From the NCBI GenBank assembly GCA_028280915.1, contig JANQKX010000429.1, forward strand, positions 1 to 5,585: DNA of 5,585 nucleotides, given 5' to 3'. The notes under the pieces were generated by a model, which searched no databases, had not been told where the DNA came from, and saw only the letters and a list, made by a program, of their open reading frames with translations. How positions within the stretch are numbered: the first letter of the stretch is position 1; every line of letters begins with the position of its first letter. This document shows, in pieces, positions 1 through 5,137 of this stretch. The position numbers were made by a program, and so were the translations under genes. The DNA comes from Kiloniellaceae bacterium (GTDB taxonomy: Bacteria > Pseudomonadota > Alphaproteobacteria > Kiloniellales > Kiloniellaceae).

Positions 1-744
1 GTAGCCAAAGACCGTGGTCCGGGGCAGCACCCGCACCTCCGGATTGGCGCGCAGGGCCTCGAGCTCCCGAGCGGCCCAAGCGGCCCCGTCCAGTCCATCG
101 ACGCTGCGCTTCAGGGACAGCAGGCTGCCGCCCATTTCCGCTTGCTCGTCGGCGATGATGACCCGCGCGCCCGTGGCCGCCGCCGCCCGCGCCGCGGCGA
201 TCCCCGCCGGCCCGGCGCCCACCACCATGACGTCGCAGTGCACGTGACAGTGATCGTAATGATCCGGGTCCGCTTCGGTCGGCGCCTTGCCCCAGCCCGC
301 CGCCTTGCGAATGATCGGCTCGAAAACCTTCATCCACAAAGCGGGAGAGGCCATGAAAGTTTTATAATAGAACCCGGCCGGGAAAAACTTGGAAAGCAAT
401 CCGTTGACCGCCTGCAAGTCCGTGTTGACGCTGGGCCAGCAGTTGACGCTTTCCGCCTCCAAGCCCTCGTGCAGCTCGATTTCCGTGGCCTTCAGGTTGG
501 GGATGGTCTTGGCGCCGAAGCCCAGCTGGACCATGGCATTGGGCTCTTCCACCCCGGCGCCCACGATGCCCCGCGGCCGATGGTACTTGAAGCTGCGGGC
601 CACCAAATGGCGATTGTTGGCCAGCAAGGCCGACGCCAAGGTATCCCCGGCGAAGCCTTCCAAGAGTTCACCGTTGAAGCGGAAATGAACCGGCTGGTTG
701 CGATCAATGCGGCCGCCTTGGGCCAGACGATGGGATTGGGACAC
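1..744 (-). CDS. soxA: Sarcosine oxidase alpha subunit, N-terminal 248 residues (3' end beyond left edge)
   Basis: This is the N-terminal quarter of the roughly 1000-residue alpha subunit of heterotetrameric sarcosine oxidase. The enzyme oxidatively demethylates sarcosine to glycine in the cytoplasm, making H2O2 and passing the methyl carbon to tetrahydrofolate. The minus frame is open from a GTG (742-744) to the window edge. Residues about 13-95 form the ferredoxin-like N-terminal domain (FNGELLEGFAGDTLASALLA, then SFKYHRPRGIVGAG). It has no cysteine before residue 102, so it carries no Fe-S cluster, as known for this family. A Rossmann dinucleotide-binding motif follows (VMVVGAGPAGIAAARAA, GAGPAG at 176-181), then an acidic strand end and EMGG; in the family this site holds NAD+. 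The GTG start is supported by a strong Shine-Dalgarno (752-759) and by family alignment (MSQSHRLAQGGRID). It lies 3 nt after the soxD stop, so translation is probably coupled. The folate-binding GcvT-like C-terminus is outside the window. Confidence 0.94.
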   Translation of the reverse strand, partial: MSQSHRLAQGGRIDRNQPVHFRFNGELLEGFAGDTLASALLANNRHLVARSFKYHRPRGIVGAGVEEPNAMVQLGFGAKTIPNLKATEIELHEGLEAESVNCWPSVNTDLQAVNGLLSKFFPAGFYYKTFMASPALWMKVFEPIIRKAAGWGKAPTEADPDHYDHCHVHCDVMVVGAGPAGIAAARAAAATGARVIIADEQAEMGGSLLSLKRSVDGLDGAAWAARELEALRANPEVRVLPRTTVFGY

Positions 745-747
745 GGT

Positions 748-1038
748 TCAGCCCTCCCCATTGCCAAGGTCGGGCGGCGCTTCACCCACCTTGTAAACCG
801 CCACGAATTGGTAGGTCGCCGTATCCCGCACCGCGTTGAACCAACGGCGGCAGCCCGCGGCATGCATCCAGCGTTCCCGGTAGAGGCCCTTGGTGTTTTT
901 GCGGAAAAACAAAAACTCGGCCCACTCCTCGTCGGTCAAGGCCTCGGGGTCCTCGGGCCGGGCAATGTGGGCTTCGCCGCCATAGCGAAACTCCAGTTCG
1001 GGGCGGGCGCCGCAATAGGGACAGTGAATGACTTTCAT
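748..1038 (-). CDS. soxD: Sarcosine oxidase delta subunit (zinc-binding)
   Basis: A 96-residue protein, the usual size for the small delta subunit of heterotetrameric sarcosine oxidase. This subunit packs against the alpha subunit and binds one structural zinc ion. The zinc ligands are readable and fall at the same numbers as in the structurally known enzymes: Cys6 and Cys9 in HCPYCG, then His59 and Cys63 in WMHAAGCRRWF. The family stretch LTDEEWAEFLFFRKNTKG follows the conserved RPEDPEAL. The ATG start (1036-1038) is preceded by a purine-rich Shine-Dalgarno, GGAAGGGAAAG (1045-1055). The gene lies 27 nt after soxB and 3 nt before soxA, in the B-D-A order common for this operon. Identification is secure. 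Confidence 0.96.
   Translation of the reverse strand: MKVIHCPYCGARPELEFRYGGEAHIARPEDPEALTDEEWAEFLFFRKNTKGLYRERWMHAAGCRRWFNAVRDTATYQFVAVYKVGEAPPDLGNGEG
752..759 (-). promoter_or_regulatory. Shine-Dalgarno of soxA, inside the soxD 3' end
   Basis: On the minus strand GGGGAGGG sits in the last codons of soxD, 7 nt before a GTG (742-744). It fixes the soxA start although the codon is not ATG. The soxD stop TGA (748-750) falls between this site and the start, an arrangement typical of terminating ribosomes re-initiating on the next gene. Confidence 0.75.
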
Positions 1039-1065
1039 GGATTGCTTTCCCTTCCGTACCGGCGG

Positions 1066-2316
1066 CTAGTGGGCCACACCGGCGGCGCCGTGCTCGTCTA
1101 CCAGATATCCGTTGACGAAGCGCTGCAAACTGAACGGGGCATTGATGGGATGGGGCTCGTCATGGGCGATGGTGTGGGCGAAGGTCCAGCCCGAGCCCGG
1201 CGTCGCCTTGAAACCGCCGGTGCCCCAGCCGGCATTGATGTAAAGACCCTGCACCGGGGTCTTGGTAACCAAGGCCGAGGCATCGGGGCAGGTATCCACG
1301 ATCCCGCCCCAAGACCGCATCATGCGCAGGCGGCTGAAGATGGGGAAAAGCTCCCGCAGGGCGCCCATCTGCCCTTCGATGATATGGAAACTGCCCCGCT
1401 GACCATAGCCCACAAAGGCGTCCACGCCCGCGCCAATCACCAGCTCGCCTTTATCGGATTGGCTCACATAGACATGCACGGCGTTGGACATGACCACGCA
1501 AGGATGGATCGGCTTGATGGGCTCGGAAACCAGGGCCTGCAGGGGATGGCTTTCCACCGGCAGGCGCAGCCCCGCCATTTGAGCCACCTGAGAGGTATGG
1601 CCGGCCACCACCACGCCGACCTTTTTGGCCTTGATGGTGCCACGGGTGGTCTCCACCCCGGTGACCTGGTCCCCTTCCCGGAGGATTCCGGTGACCTCGC
1701 ATTGCTGAATAATGTCGACCCCGCGGGAGTCGGCGGCCCGGGCAAAGCCCCAAGCGACCGCGTCGTGACGGGCCACGCCGCCGCGGCGCTGAAGGGTGGC
1801 GCCCATGACCGGATAGCGAGCGGTCGGCGAAATGTCGATGATGGGGCAGAATTCCTTGACCTGATGGGGCTCCAACCATTCCGCGTCAATGCCGTTCAAC
1901 TGGTTGGCATAGACCCGGCGCTTGCTGGAGCGCACGTCGCCCAAATTGTGAGCCAGGTTCATCACCCCCCGCTGGGAGAACATGACGTTGTAGTTCAAAT
2001 CCTGGCTCAGGCCTTCCCACAGCTTCAGGGAATGCTCGTAGATGGCCGAACTTTCATCCCAGAGGTAGTTGGACCGCACGATGGTGGTATTCCGCCCCGT
2101 GTTGCCGCCCCCCAGCCAGCCCTTTTCCAGCACCGCCACGTTGGTGATGCCGTGGTTCTTGGCCAGGTAATAGGCGGTGGCCAAGCCATGGCCGCCGCCG
2201 CCGATGATCACCACGTCGTATTCTTGCTTCGGCTCCGGGCTGCGCCACTGGCGAGGCCACTTCTCGTGATAGCTGAGGGCATTTCGCACCAGCGAAAAAA
2301 CCGAAAAACCAGTCAT
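1066..2316 (-). CDS. soxB: Sarcosine oxidase beta subunit (flavin-containing)
   Basis: A 416-residue, full-length beta subunit of heterotetrameric sarcosine oxidase, a member of the DAO/MSOX flavoprotein fold. This subunit holds the catalytic FAD and the covalently bound FMN. The FAD-binding motif is EYDVVIIGGGGHGLATAYYL (GGGGHG at 39-44), followed by VLEKGWLGGGNTGRNTTIVR. The stretch RRGGVARHDAVAWGFARAAD contains His184, which by family alignment is the histidine that carries FMN. Further family blocks are ESHPLQALVSEP (255-266), VYVSQSDKGELVIGAGVD, SWGGIVDTCPDAS, the active-site region GLYINAGWGTGGFKATPGSG (357-376) and the C-terminal DEHGAAGVAH. The start ATG has TGAGG (2325-2329) 8 nt upstream. 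It is the first gene of the minus-strand operon soxB-soxD-soxA and is divergent from the creatinase gene, whose product sarcosine is its substrate. Nothing is truncated. Confidence 0.96.
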   Translation of the reverse strand: MTGFSVFSLVRNALSYHEKWPRQWRSPEPKQEYDVVIIGGGGHGLATAYYLAKNHGITNVAVLEKGWLGGGNTGRNTTIVRSNYLWDESSAIYEHSLKLWEGLSQDLNYNVMFSQRGVMNLAHNLGDVRSSKRRVYANQLNGIDAEWLEPHQVKEFCPIIDISPTARYPVMGATLQRRGGVARHDAVAWGFARAADSRGVDIIQQCEVTGILREGDQVTGVETTRGTIKAKKVGVVVAGHTSQVAQMAGLRLPVESHPLQALVSEPIKPIHPCVVMSNAVHVYVSQSDKGELVIGAGVDAFVGYGQRGSFHIIEGQMGALRELFPIFSRLRMMRSWGGIVDTCPDASALVTKTPVQGLYINAGWGTGGFKATPGSGWTFAHTIAHDEPHPINAPFSLQRFVNGYLVDEHGAAGVAH

Positions 2317-2338
2317 TTGAGCTGCCTCACTCGGAAAA

Positions 2339-2399
2339 GTGCCACCGGCAATGGGGGCACAAGAAAAGCGCCTGCAGAAGGAAGGTCCCTATGCGGTGG
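2339..2399 (-). promoter_or_regulatory. Possible structured soxB leader
   Basis: Two inverted repeats overlap here. GTGCC (2339-2343) pairs with GGCAC (2356-2360), continued past one mismatch by CC/GG around a 6-nt loop. CCACCG (2342-2347) pairs perfectly with CGGTGG (2394-2399) over 46 nt. Because 2342-2347 takes part in both, the two helices exclude each other. They would lie in the soxB 5' untranslated RNA if transcription starts from the upstream candidate promoter. It matches no riboswitch I recognise, and chance pairing in GC-rich DNA is possible. Confidence 0.25.
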
Positions 2400-2455
2400 A
2401 GTTATGAGATTTCTCGAATCCCGGCACAAGATACTTTCCCCAAAACGCGCTAGAC

Positions 2456-2497
2456 TTTGCTATTGGCGACGGCAAACTTCGCCCTTTTCATTTTGCC
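2456..2497. promoter_or_regulatory. Candidate operator: three TTTGC/GCAAA half-sites
   Basis: TTTGC (2456-2460), GGCAAA (2471-2476) and TTTGCC (2492-2497) alternate in orientation, giving the inverted repeats TTTGC-N11-GCAAA and GGCAAA-N15-TTTGCC. They are centred about 16 and 20 bp apart and lie in the middle of the divergent region, downstream of the candidate sox promoter. This is what a dimeric regulator serving both directions could bind, but no regulator gene is visible and the repeats are short. Confidence 0.3.
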
Positions 2498-2505
2498 GCT
2501 TTCAG

Positions 2506-2535
2506 TTTATCTGGCTCGAATTGAGATCCAGTCAA
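2506..2535 (-). promoter_or_regulatory. Candidate promoter of the sox operon
   Basis: On the minus strand TTGACT (2530-2535) and GATAAA (2506-2511) are separated by 18 nt, or AGATAA by 17 nt. The -35 matches the sigma70 consensus at five of six positions and the -10 at four. An imperfect palindrome, CTGG-AT-CTC-AATTC-GAG-CCAG (2511-2531), fills the spacer and could be an operator. A start near 2499 would leave a leader of about 180 nt before soxB. This was picked by eye and is unproven. Confidence 0.35.
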
Positions 2536-2558
2536 ATCGGTCAGTTTTCAGATAATTG

Positions 2559-2565
2559 GGGAGGG
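2559..2565 (+). promoter_or_regulatory. Shine-Dalgarno fixing the creatinase start
   Basis: GGGAGGG lies 5 nt before ATG 2571-2573. It rules out an in-frame TTG at 2556-2558, which would begin immediately upstream of this site and has no ribosome-binding signal of its own at a usable distance. Confidence 0.8.
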
Positions 2566-2570
2566 ATCGC

Positions 2571-3791
2571 ATGGTAAAATCCGACGACATGCTGCACGTC
2601 ATGGAATGGCACAACGGGGATAAATCCTACCTGCCGTTTTCCGCCGCCGAGATGGACCGCCGCCAGAACGCGGTGCGGGCCTGGATGGCGGAGAACGACG
2701 TGGATGGAGCGCTGTTCACCTCCTATCACTGCATCAACTATTATTCGGGCTGGCTCTATTGTTACTTCGGCCGCAAGTACGGCATGGTGATCACGCCCGA
2801 GGCGGCCACCACCATCTCCGCCGGCATCGACGGCGGCCAGCCTTGGCGCCGCAGCCACGGCGGCAACATCACCTATACGGACTGGCGCCGGGACAGCTTT
2901 TTCGAAGCGGTGCGACAGCTGACGCCGGGCGTTAAGCGCTTGGGCATCGAGTTCGACCACGTGAACCAGGACTATCGGCGCCTGCTGGAAGAAGCCCTGC
3001 CCGGCGTGGAGTTCGTCGACGTGGGCCAGCCGTCCATGTGGATGCGGTCCGTCAAGTCCGATGAGGAGATCAAGCTGATCAAGGAAGGCGCCCGCACGGC
3101 CGACATCGGCGGTTATGCCTGCGCCAAGGCGGTTGGGGCCGGGGTGCCCGAACATGAGGTGGCCATCGCATCCACCAACGCCATGATCCGCGAAATCGCC
3201 AGCAATCACCCCTACGTGGAGCTGATGGACACCTGGACCTGGTTCCAGTCGGGCATCAACACCGATGGGGCACACAACCCGGTCACCAACAAAAAAATTG
3301 CCTCGGGCGACATCTTGAGCCTGAACACCTTTCCCATGATCTTCGGCTACTACACCGCCTTGGAGCGCACGCTTTTCTGCGATCACGCCTCGGACGTGGA
3401 AATAGACATCTGGGAAAAGAACGTGAAGGTGCACGAGCGGGGCATCGAACTCCTAAAACCGGGCGCGCGCTGCTGCGACGTGGCCGCCGAGTTGAACGAG
3501 ATGTACCGGGAATGGGACCTCTTGAAGTACCGTTCCTTCGGCTACGGCCATTCCTTCGGCGTGCTCAGCCACTACTACGGCCGCGAGGCGGGCGTGGAGC
3601 TGCGCGAGGACGTGGAGACCGTGCTCCAGCCCAACATGGTGGTTTCCATGGAACCCATGGTCATGATCCCCGAAGGCCAGCCCGGCGCCGGCGGCTACCG
3701 GGAGCACGACATCCTGGTCATCACCGAAGAGGGCAACGAAAACATCACCGGCTTCCCCTACGGCCCGGAACACAACATCATCAAGAACTAG
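2571..3791 (+). CDS. Creatinase (creatine amidinohydrolase)
   Basis: A 406-residue protein with the two-domain creatinase/M24 pita-bread fold. Creatinase hydrolyses creatine to sarcosine and urea in the cytoplasm without needing a metal. The length is close to the 403 residues of the Pseudomonas putida enzyme, and recalled family sequence matches along the whole length (FTSYHCINYYS, IDGGQPWRR, LMDTWTWFQSGINTDGAHNP). The residues described for creatinase are present: the catalytic histidine His235 (GAHN), the guanidinium-binding Glu265 (TALERTLF) and Glu361 (SMEPM), Tyr261, His327 (GYGHSFG), and the substrate contacts Phe66, Arg68 and Arg338 (YYGREAG). This separates it from metal-dependent prolidases and related M24 lyases or hydrolases. 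It is divergent from the sarcosine oxidase operon, which consumes its product. No creatininase gene is seen in the window. Exact substrate preference is inferred from residues and context. Confidence 0.93.
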   Translation: MVKSDDMLHVMEWHNGDKSYLPFSAAEMDRRQNAVRAWMAENDVDGALFTSYHCINYYSGWLYCYFGRKYGMVITPEAATTISAGIDGGQPWRRSHGGNITYTDWRRDSFFEAVRQLTPGVKRLGIEFDHVNQDYRRLLEEALPGVEFVDVGQPSMWMRSVKSDEEIKLIKEGARTADIGGYACAKAVGAGVPEHEVAIASTNAMIREIASNHPYVELMDTWTWFQSGINTDGAHNPVTNKKIASGDILSLNTFPMIFGYYTALERTLFCDHASDVEIDIWEKNVKVHERGIELLKPGARCCDVAAELNEMYREWDLLKYRSFGYGHSFGVLSHYYGREAGVELREDVETVLQPNMVVSMEPMVMIPEGQPGAGGYREHDILVITEEGNENITGFPYGPEHNIIKN

Positions 3792-3849
3792 ACCCAGAAT
3801 TGGGCGACAATTCCCGCTTGCGCCGGGCCCAGGGGCGGGATACCGGCAA
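3792..3849. terminator. Convergent gap with weak hairpins, possible two-way terminator
   Basis: This 58-bp gap separates the ends of the creatinase and rocD genes. It contains CCCA-GAAT-TGGG (3793-3804) and a 6-bp stem TCCCGC/GCGGGA (3812-3817 with 3835-3840) around a 17-nt loop that holds GGGCCC. Neither has a run of T on either strand, so a classical intrinsic terminator is not shown. Position is the main argument. Confidence 0.3.
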
Positions 3850-5061
3850 TCAGGTATCCAGCCCGGTCAGCACCGCCTCGAACTGATCCGCCGCCCAGTC
3901 CACCTGGTCCTTGGTGATGACCAGCGGCGGCGCGATGCGGATGGTATGGTCGTGGGTGTCCTTGGCCAAGAGACCCCGGTTTTTCAGCGCCTCGCAGTAG
4001 CGGCGGGCGCCCCCGGCCTCCGGATGCAGTTCCACCGCCAGCATCAGGCCCCGGCCCCGCACATTTCTCACACCATTGGCCCGGATGGCCTTCAGCCGTT
4101 CTTGAAAATAGTCGCCCTGCCGGGCGGCGTTTTCGATCATACCCTCTTCCACCAGGGCCTTCAGCGCCGCCCGAGCGACCGCACAGGCCAGGGGATTGCC
4201 GCCGAAGGTGCTGCCGTGCTCGCCGGGCTTGAGCACCCCCAAGACCTCGGAGTTGGAAAGCACGGCGGAGACCGGGTAAAACCCGCCAGACAAGGCCTTG
4301 CCCACAAGGGTCACGTCCGCTTCGATGCCTTCGTGCTCCTCCGCCAACAGCTTGCCGGTGCGCCCCAAGCCGGTCTGGATCTCATCCAGGATCAGGGTGA
4401 TGTTGCGTTCGCTGCACAGGGCACGCACCCGGGGAAAGAAGTCCTCCGGCGGGATCACCACCCCGGCCTCGCCCTGAATGGGCTCGATCAAAAAGGCGAC
4501 GGTGTTGTCGGTCACCGCCGCGGCAAAGGCGTCGTAGTCGCCGAAGGGCACCACCTTAAAGCCGGGCGCGAAGGGCCCGAAGCCCTGGCGGGCCGTGGGG
4601 TCGGTGCTGAAGCCCACGATCCCCAGGGTCCGGCCGTGGAAGTTGTCGGAGCAAACGATGATTTCCGCTTTGTCCTCCGGCACGCCGCGCACTTCGTAGC
4701 CCCACTTGCGCACCGCCTTGACCGCGGATTCCACCGCCTCGGCGCCGGAATTCATGGGCAGGATCTTATGGGAGCCGGTGAGCTTGGCCAGGTCCTCGTA
4801 CAACAAGGCCAATTGATCGTTGCGAAAGGCCCGCGAGGTCAGGGTCAGCTGCTTGGCCTGGGTCACCATGGCGTCCAGGATCTTGGGATGGCAATGGCCC
4901 TGGTTCACGGCCGAATAGGCCGACAGGCAATCCAGATAGCGGTTGCCGTCCACATCCCACAGCCAAACCCCCTCACCCCGGTTCAGCACCACGTCCAAGG
5001 GCTTGTAGTTATGAGCCCCCAGGCGATGTTCGCTCTCAATCAGCTTTTCCGCGGATCGCAT
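3850..5061 (-). CDS. rocD: Ornithine aminotransferase
   Basis: A 403-residue class III, PLP-dependent transaminase. It moves the delta-amino group of ornithine to 2-oxoglutarate, giving glutamate 5-semialdehyde (which cyclises to pyrroline-5-carboxylate) and glutamate. The PLP lysine is Lys255 in LVGKALSGGFYPVSAV; Asp226 in LILDEIQTGLGRTG contacts the pyridine nitrogen; Ser105-Gly106-Ala107 (MNSGAEAVE) bind phosphate; Phe141-His142 stack on the ring. Blocks specific to ornithine aminotransferase rather than acetylornithine or GABA transaminases are YLDCLSAYSAVNQGHCHPKI, DPTARQGFGPFAPGF, PGEHGSTFGGNPL and LLAKDTHDHTIRIAPPLVI. The ATG (5059-5061) has AGGTGGG (5067-5073) 5 nt upstream. It lies 76 nt downstream of a deiminase-fold hydrolase on the same strand, suggesting that ornithine is produced next door, though the gap may hold its own promoter. 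It converges with the creatinase gene. Confidence 0.96.
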   Translation of the reverse strand: MRSAEKLIESEHRLGAHNYKPLDVVLNRGEGVWLWDVDGNRYLDCLSAYSAVNQGHCHPKILDAMVTQAKQLTLTSRAFRNDQLALLYEDLAKLTGSHKILPMNSGAEAVESAVKAVRKWGYEVRGVPEDKAEIIVCSDNFHGRTLGIVGFSTDPTARQGFGPFAPGFKVVPFGDYDAFAAAVTDNTVAFLIEPIQGEAGVVIPPEDFFPRVRALCSERNITLILDEIQTGLGRTGKLLAEEHEGIEADVTLVGKALSGGFYPVSAVLSNSEVLGVLKPGEHGSTFGGNPLACAVARAALKALVEEGMIENAARQGDYFQERLKAIRANGVRNVRGRGLMLAVELHPEAGGARRYCEALKNRGLLAKDTHDHTIRIAPPLVITKDQVDWAADQFEAVLTGLDT

Positions 5062-5067
5062 ATTCGC

Positions 5068-5095
5068 CCACCTATCCCGACTCTACCGCCTATCC
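5068..5095 (-). repeat. Short direct repeat of an SD-like 10-mer before rocD
   Basis: GGATAGGCGG (5086-5095) and GGATAGGTGG (5068-5077) on the minus strand match at nine of ten bases with an 18-bp period. The copy nearer the gene provides the rocD Shine-Dalgarno. It could be a small duplication or simply two purine-rich stretches. Confidence 0.4.
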
Positions 5096-5097
5096 AG

Positions 5098-5125
5098 ATT
5101 TTATCGCAGGCATCCTGCACCGCAA
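5098..5125 (-). promoter_or_regulatory. Candidate rocD promoter with palindromic operator
   Basis: On the minus strand TTGCGG (5120-5125) and TAAAAT (5098-5103) are 16 nt apart. The -10 matches consensus at five of six positions; the -35 matches at only three. A perfect 5-bp inverted repeat, GCAGG-ATG-CCTGC (5106-5118), lies inside the spacer, where a repressor would block polymerase. The start would fall about 30 nt before rocD. The same repeat could instead be an RNA hairpin between two co-transcribed genes. Confidence 0.35.
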
Positions 5126-5137
5126 TCGGGCCGAAGG

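Larger units (their letters stand above)
2317..2570. promoter_or_regulatory. Divergent control region between soxB and creatinase
   Basis: These 254 bp hold no convincing gene. They are visibly richer in A and T than the flanking genes, especially 2400-2556, and must contain the start signals for both the sox operon and the creatinase gene. Visible elements are a sigma70-like box pair facing soxB (2506-2535), a cluster of TTTGC/GCAAA half-sites (2456-2497), inverted repeats near soxB (2339-2399), and an imperfect palindrome (2511-2531). A second, weaker pair facing soxB is TTGTGC-N17-CATAAC with its -10 at 2401-2406. I could not find a good sigma70 pair for the creatinase gene. The location alone makes shared regulation of the two units likely. 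Confidence 0.7.

Noticed and set aside
2317..2440. A glycine or tetrahydrofolate riboswitch before soxB.
   Set aside because: Pathway logic suggested it, but I could not find the conserved glycine-aptamer core sequences or the folate-riboswitch core on the minus strand.
2556..2570. An earlier in-frame TTG start for creatinase adding five residues.
   Set aside because: The TTG overlaps the Shine-Dalgarno of the ATG at 2571, has no ribosome-binding site of its own, and the ATG gives a length close to the known enzyme.
2400..2570. A sigma54 promoter for creatinase.
   Set aside because: TGGC-like sequences (near 2464 and 2512) lack a GC at the required 10-bp spacing, so the -24/-12 pattern is not met.
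142..2577. A plus-strand open frame of about 810 codons running opposite soxA, soxD and soxB.
   Set aside because: It is the antisense shadow of three well-identified genes in GC-rich DNA. The translation shows no recognisable domain, it starts inside soxA antisense, and it runs straight through gene junctions.
3290..3297. A run of seven A after C within creatinase, resembling a slippery sequence.
   Set aside because: The reading phase is AAC-AAA-AAA-ATT, not the A-AAA-AAA arrangement favoured for -1 slippage, and the protein continues to match the family on both sides, so there is no frameshift.
2541..3434. A minus-strand open frame of about 297 codons opposite creatinase.
   Set aside because: It mirrors the creatinase codons and its translation is His/Val/Gly-rich without family signature, as expected for antisense of GC-rich genes.
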